Positions 48,465 to 56,301 of a DNA stretch of 64,000 nucleotides are shown piece after piece; within the stretch, counting starts at the first letter, position 1, and every line of letters begins with the position of its first letter. Location: assembly GCA_038244815.1 (NCBI GenBank), contig JBBRTB010000008.1, positions 1-64,000 on the forward strand. Direction: 5' to 3'. A model generated the notes under the pieces. That model did not search any database. It was given only the letters and a program-made list of their open reading frames with translations, and was not told the DNA's origin. The DNA comes from DASVHS01 sp038244815 (GTDB taxonomy: Bacteria; Acidobacteriota; Thermoanaerobaculia; Gp7-AA8). Both the position numbers and the translations under genes were made by a program.

Positions 48465-49178
48465 CTAATCCCCTTCTGGCGGCCCACCTTCCCTCCAGCC
48501 CCAGATGTAGTGGGGCGCCTGCGGTCCGGTGTGAACCAGGAGGTCGAGGACCGTGACCTGATGCAGGAACGGAGGGTGGAATTGTGGGTACTCCGGGTAT
48601 CCGTCGTAGTCCTTCCAGATCACCTCGATGCCTGCATCGGCGAAGCGTTGCCGATCGATGTAGTCCCGGGCCGCGGGTCCCGAGACGTACACATCACAGC
48701 CGCTCTGGCGAAGAAGCCCGACCAATCGCTCCTGCTTCCGCCCGGTGAGAGTGAACTCGCGCGAATCGCGAAATCGTGTCCGGATGCCGAGAACGCCGGC
48801 CACGGCGCGGATGAGGTGTTGATTCCAGTCCGAGAGAAGCCGCCACTGCTGGCCTTGATAGATCTCTTCGAGAAGGGGCCGGAGCTGAGCGAAAAAAGGT
48901 GCCTGCTCGTAAGCGCTGAGGAGACGCTGCCAGTGTTTCGCCTGCCAGGAAGTGGCCGGAAGCCTGACGTCGCAGATCAGCCGGTTCTCGTCCGGTCCGA
49001 CCGGAATGGTGAGCCACGACGGTCCACGGGCCGTCTTGATCCGGTTGCGATTTCTCCAGGCTCCCCTGGTGTATTGCACATCGTCGTAGAAGATGAACTC
49101 GTCGACATCGTGGATGATGTCGAAGTAACCCTTCCATGGAATGTAGTTCGACTGGATGACGGCGACGCGCTTGGGCAT
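48465..49178 (-). CDS. WbqC-family protein
   Basis: The 237-residue protein starts VAVIQSNYIPWKGYFDIIHDVDEFIFYDDVQYTRGAWRNRN, the hallmark of the WbqC-like family. Family members occur in polysaccharide/O-antigen clusters and are proposed to act on nucleotide sugars or to transfer acyl/amino groups, but no reaction is proven. Here it stands outside any such cluster, convergent to tRNA-Met and divergent from tilS. TATACT at 49196-49201 (minus strand) lies 17 bp before the ATG. Confidence 0.85.
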   Translation of the reverse strand: MPKRVAVIQSNYIPWKGYFDIIHDVDEFIFYDDVQYTRGAWRNRNRIKTARGPSWLTIPVGPDENRLICDVRLPATSWQAKHWQRLLSAYEQAPFFAQLRPLLEEIYQGQQWRLLSDWNQHLIRAVAGVLGIRTRFRDSREFTLTGRKQERLVGLLRQSGCDVYVSGPAARDYIDRQRFADAGIEVIWKDYDGYPEYPQFHPPFLHQVTVLDLLVHTGPQAPHYIWGWREGGPPEGD

Positions 49179-49254
49179 GGACGGCGACGGGCTCCAGTAT
49201 AAGTTCTGGACGGGCGGAGGGGCCGCGCGGAAGAGTGATCGGAACGACCGGGAG

Positions 49255-49260
49255 TAATCT
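49255..49260 (+). promoter_or_regulatory. -10 box of the tilS-hpt transcript
   Basis: TAATCT, 6 bp before the tilS GTG, with no Shine-Dalgarno sequence between. Confidence 0.4.
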
Positions 49261-49266
49261 AGAGCC

Positions 49267-50604
49267 GTGATCGCGGAGAGCGTCCACCGGTTCTTCGAGC
49301 GACACCGGATCGGTCCCGGCCGCATCGTCGTGGCCTGTTCGGGCGGGGCTGACTCGACCGCATTGCTCGTCGTGCTGTCCGAGATGGGGCGGTGGGAGCT
49401 TCTCTGCGCGCACGTGAACCATCGCCTGCGCGGCGCCGAGTCCGACGGGGACGAGGAGTTCGTCCGCGCGCTCTGCGCGAAAATGGGCGTGCCGCTGGTC
49501 GTGATCGACGGATCGATCGGCAGCGAGGCCGTGCGCCGGGCCGGGCTGGAATCGGCGGCGCGGGACGTGCGCATCGAGCGGCTGCAGGAGATCCGCGGCG
49601 GCGCAGGGTTCATCGCCACCGCGCATCAGAAGAACGATCAGGCCGAGACGATCGTCATGCGTCTCCTCACCGGAACCGGACTGGCCGGAATGCGCGGGAT
49701 CCATGAGGTGCGCGACGACGGCTTCATCCGTCCGTTGATCGACGTCACCCGCGCTGAGATCGATCGTTTCCTTGCGGCACGCGGCATCACGCCGCGCTCC
49801 GACTCGCTCAATGCCGATCCGCGATTCCTGCGCAACCGGGTGCGCGCCGCGCTCCACGATGTTGGCCCCGCGGCCATCGACGACATCGCCGCGGTGGCCG
49901 CGCAGGCACAGGACCTCTGGCCGCGCGTCGAGCGGGCGATTGACGCCGCCGAGCGGCAGCACGTGAGCGTCACGGACGGCGAAGCGCGCTTCGCCTCCTG
50001 GCCGGACGATCCATGGATGCGCCGGGCGTTGCTGCAGCGTCACATCCACCGCCTGGACGCTCACGCACGTGACGTCTCCGCCAAAGACCTCGAGCGTCTG
50101 GAGACCTCGCTCGCTACCATCCGGCGTGTCAGCGTCACGAAAACGCTGGAGCTCGTCCGCCGCAACGGCGCGCTCGTCCTCCGCCGCCTCCCCCAACCCG
50201 CCGAGCCGTTCGAGCTGACCATCAGGGCGGGAGAATCAACCACGATCCCCCAGATCGACGCCCGAATCACCATCTCCCCGGCACCCCGGCAACCTGGCGA
50301 CCCGGCAACCCGGCAACCCGCCGCGGCAACCCGATTCACCGTGCGGAATCGCCGTCCCGGCGACCGGTTCGCTCACAAAAAGCTGAAGGATCTCCTGATT
50401 GATCGTAAAATCGCGGTTGAGGCACGCGACCGGCTTCCTCTTCTCGTCTGCAACGGAGAGATCATCTGGGTCGGCGGCCTCGAAGCTGGCGAACGGTTCA
50501 ATGTGACCGGCCCCGCGGGTGAGTTGATCGAGGTGGTTCTGGAGCATGCGTCCCAAGAAGATCAAGTCGAAGTTCGGTGCGGCGAAGATCGCCAAGCGCG
50601 TTGA
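49267..50604 (+). CDS. tilS: tRNA(Ile)-lysidine synthase
   Basis: TilS attaches lysine to C34 of tRNA-Ile(CAU) so that it reads AUA. The N-terminal PP-loop ATPase has SGGADSTAL (about 22-30), LCAHVNHRLRGAESDGDE, and HQKNDQAETIVMRLLTGTGLAG. A C-terminal TilS domain (about 365-440) has RNRRPGDRFAHKKLKDLLIDRKI. The linker between (about 340-358) is Pro/Thr-rich and encoded by an octamer array, an insertion not typical of the family. The start is a GTG with TAATCT 6 bp upstream. hpt overlaps its end by 59 bp, the classic tilS-hpt-ftsH order. Confidence 0.94.
   Translation: MIAESVHRFFERHRIGPGRIVVACSGGADSTALLVVLSEMGRWELLCAHVNHRLRGAESDGDEEFVRALCAKMGVPLVVIDGSIGSEAVRRAGLESAARDVRIERLQEIRGGAGFIATAHQKNDQAETIVMRLLTGTGLAGMRGIHEVRDDGFIRPLIDVTRAEIDRFLAARGITPRSDSLNADPRFLRNRVRAALHDVGPAAIDDIAAVAAQAQDLWPRVERAIDAAERQHVSVTDGEARFASWPDDPWMRRALLQRHIHRLDAHARDVSAKDLERLETSLATIRRVSVTKTLELVRRNGALVLRRLPQPAEPFELTIRAGESTTIPQIDARITISPAPRQPGDPATRQPAAATRFTVRNRRPGDRFAHKKLKDLLIDRKIAVEARDRLPLLVCNGEIIWVGGLEAGERFNVTGPAGELIEVVLEHASQEDQVEVRCGEDRQAR
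50282..50333 (+). repeat. Octamer tandem array in the tilS linker, units of CAACCCGG
   Basis: caccccgg, caacctgg, cgacccgg, caacccgg, caacccg, then a short break and a further caacccga; encodes RQPGDPATRQPAAATR. The repeated RQPGDPATR also ends the LipB-NUDIX protein (28361-28392). Confidence 0.9.
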
Positions 50605-51064
50605 CGCGCTGGCGCGGGAAATCCGCAAGGATGCCGGCGAGGCCGACATCTTTCTGCTGGGCGTTCTCAAGGGGACGTCCTGTTTTCTCGCGGATCTGGT
50701 CCGCGCCATCCCCGGCAACGTCAGCTACGGGTTCGTCGACGTCGTGCGCGACATCGCCGACGCCGAGACCGCGACGGCGCTGGAGATCGACTACTTCAGT
50801 TACACCGACATCGGCGGCAAGAACGTCTACCTGCTCAAGGACGTGGTGTCGACCGGCGTGATCGAGACGTACCTGCTCACGCAGCTGCGCCAGGACAACC
50901 CGGCTTCGCTCAAGCTCGTGGCTCTGCTCGATCGCCCGAATACGCGCACGATCGATCTGGCCGTCGATTTCCGGGCCTTCGAGATCAGCGACGGCTCGTT
51001 CGTCGGCTACGGCCTGGAGTTACAGGGCCGTCACGGCAACCTGCCCTACATCGGGCAGATCTAG
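50546..51064 (+). CDS. hpt: Hypoxanthine phosphoribosyltransferase
   Basis: The 172-residue salvage enzyme joins hypoxanthine or guanine to PRPP. FLLGVLKGTSCFLADLVRAI, the PRPP loop VYLLKDVVSTGVIETYLL and the end FVGYGLELQGRHGNLPYIGQI match the family. The loop differs from the usual VEDIIDTG-type sequence (KDVVSTG), so activity or specificity may be altered. It overlaps tilS by 59 bp and precedes ftsH by 107 bp. Confidence 0.88.
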   Translation: MRPKKIKSKFGAAKIAKRVDALAREIRKDAGEADIFLLGVLKGTSCFLADLVRAIPGNVSYGFVDVVRDIADAETATALEIDYFSYTDIGGKNVYLLKDVVSTGVIETYLLTQLRQDNPASLKLVALLDRPNTRTIDLAVDFRAFEISDGSFVGYGLELQGRHGNLPYIGQI

Positions 51065-51065
51065 C

Positions 51066-51091
51066 GTCATTCCCGGCCCGCGCGGAATGAC
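51066..51091 (+). terminator. Hairpin after hpt
   Basis: gtcattcc, loop cggcccgcgc, then ggaatgac, an exact 8-bp stem directly after the hpt stop. No T-run follows. The arms equal the ends of the palindromic repeats at 3101 and 23855, so it may be a minimal member. A separate 12-bp palindrome, ccgtttaaacgg, lies at 51106-51117 in the ftsH leader. Confidence 0.5.
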
Positions 51092-51171
51092 CCGGACTAC
51101 CCCAGCCGTTTAAACGGCGGTAGTGTACGTGGCGTGCGGAGCACGTCCGTGCAGGTCTTTGGAGGACTTCG

Positions 51172-53124
51172 TTGAATTCCACCGTCAAAACAGCACTCCT
51201 CTGGGTCGTCATCATCGTCCTGGTCTTCCTTCTCTGGAGTCTCTTCCAGACCACGAAGGGAGGCAGTGAGCAGATTGCCTTCAGCCAGTTCATGGACAAG
51301 GTGAACCAGGGTCAGATCGAGAAGGTCCTGATCCGTGGCGACGCCATCAGCGGCGAGTACAAGAGCACGGCCCCGGGTGGCAAGCACGAGTTCCATCTCA
51401 CCGGTCCGGCCAACTATCCCGCGCTCATCGATCAGCTCAACAAAGAGAAAGTGATCACCGAGTTCGACACGCCGAAGGAGCCGGCGTTCATCACGGCCCT
51501 CATCACCTGGGCGCCGATCCTCTTTCTGGTCGGTCTCTGGATCTTCTTCATGCGCCAGATGCAGGCCGGCGGCAACAAGGCGATGTCGTTCGGAAAATCG
51601 AAAGCGAAGCTGCTCTCGGGCAGCGCCAAGAAGGTGACGTTCAAGGACGTCGCCGGCGTCGACGAGGCCAAGCTGGAGCTGCACGAGATCATCGAGTTCC
51701 TGAAGGAGCCGCAGAAGTTCACAAAGCTCGGCGGCAAGATCCCCAAGGGCGTGCTGCTCATGGGCCCTCCGGGAACGGGCAAGACCCTTCTGGCACGAGC
51801 CATCGCCGGGGAAGCGAATGCGCCGTTCTTCTCCATTTCCGGCTCCGACTTCGTGGAGATGTTCGTCGGCGTGGGCGCCTCGCGCGTGCGCGATCTCTTC
51901 GAACAGGGCAAGAAGAACGCACCATGCATCATCTTCATCGATGAGATCGACGCCGTCGGCCGTCACCGCGGCGCGGGTCTCGGCGGCGGACACGACGAGC
52001 GCGAACAGACGCTCAACCAGTTGCTCGTGGAGATGGACGGATTCGAGTCGAACGACGGCGTGATCCTCGTTGCCGCCACGAACCGTCCCGACGTCCTCGA
52101 CCCTGCCCTGCTCCGCCCCGGCCGCTTCGACCGCCGCGTCGTCGTCGATCTGCCCGACCTCAAGGGCCGTGAGGGCATCCTGCGCGTGCACACGCGCACC
52201 ATCCCGCTGTCCGAGGATGTCGATCCCAACGTGCTGGCGCGCGGTACACCGGGATTCTCCGGCGCCGATCTGGCGAACCTCGTCAACGAGGCCGCGCTCA
52301 ACGCCGCCCGTTACGACAAGAAGAAAGTGCAGATGGTGGACTTCGAGTTCGCCAAGGACAAAGTCATCATGGGCGTCGAGCGCAAGTCCATGGTGATGAG
52401 CGATCGCGAAAAGAAGAACACCGCCTACCACGAGTCCGGGCACACGATCGTGGCCGCGGTGCTTCCCGCCGCCGATCCTCTGCACAAAGTGACGATCATC
52501 CCCCGCGGCCGGGCCCTCGGCCTGACCCAGCAGCTCCCGACCGAGGACAAGTACTCGTACACGAAGCGGTACCTCGACGCCATGCTGGCCGTGCTGATGG
52601 GCGGCCGCATCGCCGAAGAGGTCTTCATCGGCGAGATCACCACCGGTGCCGGCAACGACATCGAGCGCGCCACCGGCATGGCCCGGCGCATGGTGTGCGA
52701 GTGGGGCATGTCCGATCTCGGGCCGGCCACGTTCGGCAAGAAGGAAGAAGCGATCTTTCTAGGCCGTGAGTTCGCGCAGCACCAGGACTACTCGGAATCG
52801 ACCGCCGTCGAGATCGACAAGGAAGTGCGGCGCATCCTCGAGAAGGCATACGTCACGGCCAAGGACATCATCACGAACAACAAGGGCGCGCTGGACCGCG
52901 TGGCGCACAAACTGCTGGAGCGCGAGACGCTCGAAGGATGGGAAGTGAACGACATCCTGCGCGAGGAAACGGGAATCGACTACCTGAAGATGAAGGAGTA
53001 CGACCCCGAGGAGCCCAGTCCAGGTGAGAAGATGACCATCGCGCCGGGTTCGGGTCCCTCCACCGACGTTTCGACACCGGTGAACCCACCGCCGCCATCG
53101 TCCTCGCCCGACCGCAACGGGTGA
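51172..53124 (+). CDS. ftsH: ATP-dependent membrane protease FtsH
   Basis: The 650-residue inner-membrane AAA+ protease degrades misfolded and short-lived membrane proteins. Two membrane helices (about 7-25 and 105-122) flank a periplasmic domain; the AAA domain has Walker A GPPGTGKTLLARAIAGEA, Walker B IIFIDEIDAVG and the second region of homology NRPDVLDPALLRPGRFDR. The zinc-protease motif is HESGH (about 418-422). The C-tail is Pro/Ser-rich. The start is a TTG at 51172 with GGAGG 6 bp upstream. Confidence 0.97.
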   Translation: MNSTVKTALLWVVIIVLVFLLWSLFQTTKGGSEQIAFSQFMDKVNQGQIEKVLIRGDAISGEYKSTAPGGKHEFHLTGPANYPALIDQLNKEKVITEFDTPKEPAFITALITWAPILFLVGLWIFFMRQMQAGGNKAMSFGKSKAKLLSGSAKKVTFKDVAGVDEAKLELHEIIEFLKEPQKFTKLGGKIPKGVLLMGPPGTGKTLLARAIAGEANAPFFSISGSDFVEMFVGVGASRVRDLFEQGKKNAPCIIFIDEIDAVGRHRGAGLGGGHDEREQTLNQLLVEMDGFESNDGVILVAATNRPDVLDPALLRPGRFDRRVVVDLPDLKGREGILRVHTRTIPLSEDVDPNVLARGTPGFSGADLANLVNEAALNAARYDKKKVQMVDFEFAKDKVIMGVERKSMVMSDREKKNTAYHESGHTIVAAVLPAADPLHKVTIIPRGRALGLTQQLPTEDKYSYTKRYLDAMLAVLMGGRIAEEVFIGEITTGAGNDIERATGMARRMVCEWGMSDLGPATFGKKEEAIFLGREFAQHQDYSESTAVEIDKEVRRILEKAYVTAKDIITNNKGALDRVAHKLLERETLEGWEVNDILREETGIDYLKMKEYDPEEPSPGEKMTIAPGSGPSTDVSTPVNPPPPSSSPDRNG

Positions 53125-53136
53125 CCCCGACTGCAT

Positions 53137-53349
53137 ATGACGGACTTCGAACCGATCTTCATTGCCGCGAACGTGCGCGAGGCGGATTTCGTCGAGCGCG
53201 TTCTGAAGGACGAGGGCATCGAGTTCCGCCAGCGTCTCGAACTGGCGATGCGCGAGGACAGCGGCATCTGCTATCAGGGCATCCTCTTCGAAGTCTCCGC
53301 GTCGGTGGCTGACCGCTGCCGCCGGTTGTTCGCCGGTATGAGCAGCTGA
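53137..53349 (+). CDS. DUF2007-like small protein
   Basis: The 70-residue protein has a PII-like ferredoxin fold pattern: FEPIFIAANVREADFVERVLKDEGIEFRQR ... GILFEVSASVADRCRRLF. It resembles the DUF2007 'putative signal-transducing' family. It starts 12 bp after ftsH and is likely co-transcribed. No function is known. Confidence 0.7.
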   Translation: MTDFEPIFIAANVREADFVERVLKDEGIEFRQRLELAMREDSGICYQGILFEVSASVADRCRRLFAGMSS

Positions 53350-53350
53350 G

Positions 53351-53419
53351 GGGGTCAGAGCTTCGCTTCGTCACTTTTCCACGCAATGTAGAAAAGTGAT
53401 GAACCAAAGACCTGACCCC
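53351..53419. repeat. Small palindromic element (MITE/REP-like)
   Basis: Outer ends ggggtcag and ctgacccc, and an inner pair tcacttttc / gaaaagtga, make the 69 bp fold into a two-part hairpin. It begins 1 bp after the preceding stop codon. The GGGGTCAG ends resemble mobile palindromes seen in many bacteria. Confidence 0.7.
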
Positions 53420-53431
53420 GGCTACAACAGG

Positions 53432-53437
53432 TAGACT
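53432..53437 (+). promoter_or_regulatory. -10 box of the 181-residue protein gene
   Basis: TAGACT, 8 bp before the ATG at 53446, without a Shine-Dalgarno sequence. Confidence 0.4.
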
Positions 53438-53445
53438 TACCTGGG

Positions 53446-53991
53446 ATGGGCAGTCGCTATCACGTCGAGGACGTCGTCGTGACACCGCTCGGACAGAGGC
53501 CCGCGAGCTGGACGTTCGCCCGCCGCCCGGTGTCCGGCATCGAGCACTCCTACTCCGTGATTGACAACAACTTCCGCAATCGGAACCAGTGGGAGTTCGT
53601 CGTGCGCGTGCCGCGCGACAAAGGGCAGCGCATCGAGGTCCGCCCCGTCAAGCTGCCGAACATCACTGCCATCGCCGGTCTCGACCGCCGTTCGCTGACG
53701 TTCAACCGCGCCACGCGCGCGAATTACCGTGGCTCGGTCTACTGTCCGGTGGCCCTGGCCGACCCGACCGGGGAAAAGAGCCGCACGATCGTCTCGGACA
53801 AGGCCGCTCTTCCTGCCTGGCTCGGGCAACTGCACGGCTCGATGCGCAAGAAAGCCACGGTGGCGACGACAAAGGGAACCGACGCCGAGTCGTACGTGCT
53901 CTTCTGTTCCCCCTCCGATCACGCCTTCATGATCCGGGCGTTCTTCGCGTGCAAGGTGTGGGTCATGCGCGACGCCCGAGCCGCCGCTTAG
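53446..53991 (+). CDS. Conserved-looking protein of unknown function
   Basis: The 181-residue basic protein has no signal peptide, membrane segment or recognised motif. It seems mixed alpha/beta, with strands such as EFVVRVPRDKGQRIEVRPVKL and a C-terminal DHAFMIRAFFACKVWVMRDA. I do not recognise a family. Third-position GC is high and the frame is free of stops, as in neighbouring genes, which supports its being coded. It sits alone between a palindromic element and ansA. Confidence 0.65.
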   Translation: MGSRYHVEDVVVTPLGQRPASWTFARRPVSGIEHSYSVIDNNFRNRNQWEFVVRVPRDKGQRIEVRPVKLPNITAIAGLDRRSLTFNRATRANYRGSVYCPVALADPTGEKSRTIVSDKAALPAWLGQLHGSMRKKATVATTKGTDAESYVLFCSPSDHAFMIRAFFACKVWVMRDARAAA

Positions 53992-54014
53992 GCATTCGAC
54001 GACCACCTCTGACG

Positions 54015-54020
54015 TATCAT
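54015..54020 (+). promoter_or_regulatory. -10 box of ansA
   Basis: TATCAT, 8 bp before the GTG, with no ribosome site between. Confidence 0.45.
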
Positions 54021-54028
54021 CCGCCTCC

Positions 54029-55048
54029 GTGCGCAAACGCGTCTACATCGCTCACACCGGCGGGACGATCGGGATGAACCGCACGCGCCAGGGCTATGGC
54101 CCGCAGCGCGGCTATCTGCAGGAGCAGATGAGCGCCATGCCCGAGCTCGCGCACCCTTCCATCCCGGAGTTCACCATCCACGACTACGACCCGCTGCTCG
54201 ACTCGTCGAACATGACGCCGGTGGAGTGGGTGAAGATCGCGCGCGACGTCGCCGCCCATCACGACGAGTACGACGGCTTCATCGTGCTGCACGGCACAGA
54301 CACCATGGCCTATACGGCCTCCGCCCTCCCCTTCATGCTGGAAGGCCTGCGCAAGCCCGTCGTGATCACCGGCTCGCAGATTCCGCTCTGCGAGGTGCGC
54401 AACGACGCGCGCGAGAACCTCATCACTTCGCTCCTCATCTCCGCGAACTACGACATCCCGGAAGTCTGTCTCTACTTCGGAGGGAAGCTCCTCCGCGGCT
54501 GCCGCTCGACGAAAGTCAGTGCCGACGGCTTCGCCGCGTTCGACTCGCCGAATTTTCCGCCGCTGGGAACGGTGGGCATCGACATCGAGGTGAACTGGGC
54601 ACTCGTGCGCAAGGCCAGCGAGGGCGGCGTGCTGCGGGTGAAGGAGCTGGGGGCTCCGGTCGTCAGCGCATTGCGATTGTTTCCGGGCATTTCACCCGAC
54701 CTCCTGCGCAACGTGCTTCGCCCCCCGCTGCAGGGGCTCGTGCTCGAGGCCTACGGCATCGGCAACGGACCCGATCAGGACCGCGAGTTCGTGGCCGCGA
54801 TCGAGGAGGCCACCGCGCGCGGCGTCGTCGTGGTCGACTGCACGCAATGTCTCGAGGGTACCGTCGACCTCGGCGAGTACGCGGCGGGCACGGCTCTGGC
54901 CCGCGCGGGAGTCATCAGCGGCTACGACCTGACGGCCGAGGCGGCGCTGGCGAAGCTTTACTATCTGCTCAGCGGCGGAGAGCCGCCCGAGAGGGTCAAG
55001 CGCGACATGCAGCGCGATCTCCGCGGCGAAATGACGGTCCGGGTATGA
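54029..55048 (+). CDS. ansA: Type I (cytoplasmic) L-asparaginase
   Basis: The 339-residue enzyme hydrolyses asparagine to aspartate and ammonia. The two catalytic threonines are in VYIAHTGGTIGM (about residue 12) and VLHGTDTMAYTASAL (about residue 90); ITGSQIPLCEVRNDARENL is also typical of AnsA. There is no signal peptide, in line with the cytoplasmic low-affinity type. The start is a GTG at 54029, supported by TATCAT 8 bp upstream and by the family start KRVYIAHTGG. Confidence 0.94.
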   Translation: MRKRVYIAHTGGTIGMNRTRQGYGPQRGYLQEQMSAMPELAHPSIPEFTIHDYDPLLDSSNMTPVEWVKIARDVAAHHDEYDGFIVLHGTDTMAYTASALPFMLEGLRKPVVITGSQIPLCEVRNDARENLITSLLISANYDIPEVCLYFGGKLLRGCRSTKVSADGFAAFDSPNFPPLGTVGIDIEVNWALVRKASEGGVLRVKELGAPVVSALRLFPGISPDLLRNVLRPPLQGLVLEAYGIGNGPDQDREFVAAIEEATARGVVVVDCTQCLEGTVDLGEYAAGTALARAGVISGYDLTAEAALAKLYYLLSGGEPPERVKRDMQRDLRGEMTVRV

Positions 55049-55150
55049 CGGAGCCGATCCGCAGCGCCGAGCTTCTTCACGATCGGGATGATGTGGATGA
55101 ACCATCACCGCATGTTCGCGATTCCGTCGAGCCGCTTCCGGCGGCCCTAG
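55049..55150 (+). pseudogene. C-terminal-fragment relic of a TMEM175/DUF1211-like channel
   Basis: The frame after the asparaginase stop reads PSFFTIGMMWMNHHRMFAI, close to the family's membrane motif (xIGxxWxNHHxxF), then runs into unrelated residues and a TAG at 55148-55150. Only about 20 recognisable residues remain, so this is a decayed fragment. The match is short and could be chance. Confidence 0.35.
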
Positions 55151-55587
55151 ACGAACCGGCTGCGCGTGGCGTGGATGAGATCCGTGTAGGCCGGAGTGTC
55201 GCCGCTCTCGCGGACGCGCGTGGCCATCTGTCCGCGGTGATACGCGCCGTGCGTGACGACGTGCATGAGCACCTCGTCGAGCGGGCTTGACCACGGCTCG
55301 CCTTTCGAGTTGCGGTACTCGATCGTCGATGCTGGATCTACTGTGCGAAGAATCTGCGACCACGCCTCGCGCAGCGGATCGAGCTCCGCCGCGCACGCGG
55401 CGATGGCCAACTCCGGCCAGACGGCCATCTTCGCGCTCTCGCCGCGGATCCTCGTAACCCACACCCAATTTGCGCCGATGATGTGACCGAGCAGCCGCAA
55501 CGCCTCCGGGACGTTGATCTCGCGGAGGCGCGCGGCTTCTTCACGATTGGCCCAGTCGTCGTAGCGAAAGAGGCGCTCGATCTGCAT
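55147..55587 (-). CDS. DinB-family protein
   Basis: The 146-residue four-helix-bundle protein has the metal-site histidines of the DinB/YfiT family: LLGHIIGANWVWVTRI (first His) and LMHVVTHGAYHRGQMATR (second and third). These are thiol-dependent, metal-binding enzymes; the substrate is usually unknown. Length is normal. It starts 6 bp after the frameshifted outer-membrane gene on the same strand, so the two may be co-transcribed. Confidence 0.88.
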   Translation of the reverse strand: MQIERLFRYDDWANREEAARLREINVPEALRLLGHIIGANWVWVTRIRGESAKMAVWPELAIAACAAELDPLREAWSQILRTVDPASTIEYRNSKGEPWSSPLDEVLMHVVTHGAYHRGQMATRVRESGDTPAYTDLIHATRSRFV

Positions 55588-55593
55588 GCGTTG

Positions 55594-56222
55594 TCAGAAG
55601 CGGAAACTCACTCCGAATGAGCTGCGCACTCGTGGATCGTAGTTCACTTCGTGCGATCGCAGGAGACCCATCGCGTCGAAGCGCAGAGAGAGAGACGAGG
55701 CGTCAGCCGCACGGAGGTCCCGGCGCCGATCTCCGCACTGGTGCGGTCGCCCGCGAACGCGAACCCTCCGGTCACGGCGATGGATCCGTCCGGCGTGAGG
55801 ATGCTGGCGGTGCTGTTGTTCCCGGCCGGAGCGGCCACATAGCGGATACCGCCGGTAACGTAGGGCGTCCAGCGCGACCCGTTCGTGAAGCGATACTGCG
55901 TCGTCAGGTCGACGGGAAAGACCCTGAAGCGACGCCGTTCGGTCAACGGTGCGAGCTGGTCCGAGGACTGGAAGGGCAGAAATGCGAACCGCGTGTACGG
56001 TGCGACGTGCTGCTCGGCCGCGACCGAGAACTCAGTCGACCATCGCGGACTCCACGCCCGGGAGAGTGCCAGGGCCATCCCGCCGCTCCACTCCGAGGTG
56101 TTGTTCGACTGCGCGTACGAGAGATTGCTGGTGTTCACCGAGAACTGCGTCGTGCCGGCGTCCGCGGCCAGCAGCGCGGTCGCGCACATCATCACTGCCG
56201 CTGCCACTCCGAGAGCTCGCAT
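55594..56222 (-). pseudogene. Outer-membrane beta-barrel protein with a frameshift in a CT-repeat
   Basis: The ATG at 56222 has GGAGGACCGGTG upstream. The product has a signal peptide (LGVAAAVMMCATALLAADAG) and alternating strands (TEFSVAAEQHVAPYTRFAFL, RWTPYVTGGIRYVAAPAG). At the run of five CT units (55685-55694 on the plus strand) the frame shifts and stops at 55644. Removing one CT unit gives LRFDAMGLLRSHEVNYD ... SSFGVSFRF, ending in the C-terminal Phe of an outer-membrane barrel, with stop at 55594. Either phase variation, a real mutation or a sequence error. Confidence 0.75.
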
Positions 56223-56287
56223 CACCGGTCCTCCTCTTCATAGCCTGAGACGTCTCCACACGCCGTAGAGGTTTTGCGTTGCATTGT

Positions 56288-56293
56288 TACAAT
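56288..56293 (+). promoter_or_regulatory. -10 box of radA
   Basis: TACAAT, 8 bp before the radA GTG, no ribosome site between. Confidence 0.6.
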
Positions 56294-56301
56294 CGGACTA
56301 C

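Noticed and set aside
55045..55290. An 81-codon frame starting at the ansA stop (ATGA overlap)
   Set aside because: It runs antisense through the DinB gene whose His motifs are clear; only the short TMEM175-like fragment in another frame is kept as a tentative relic.
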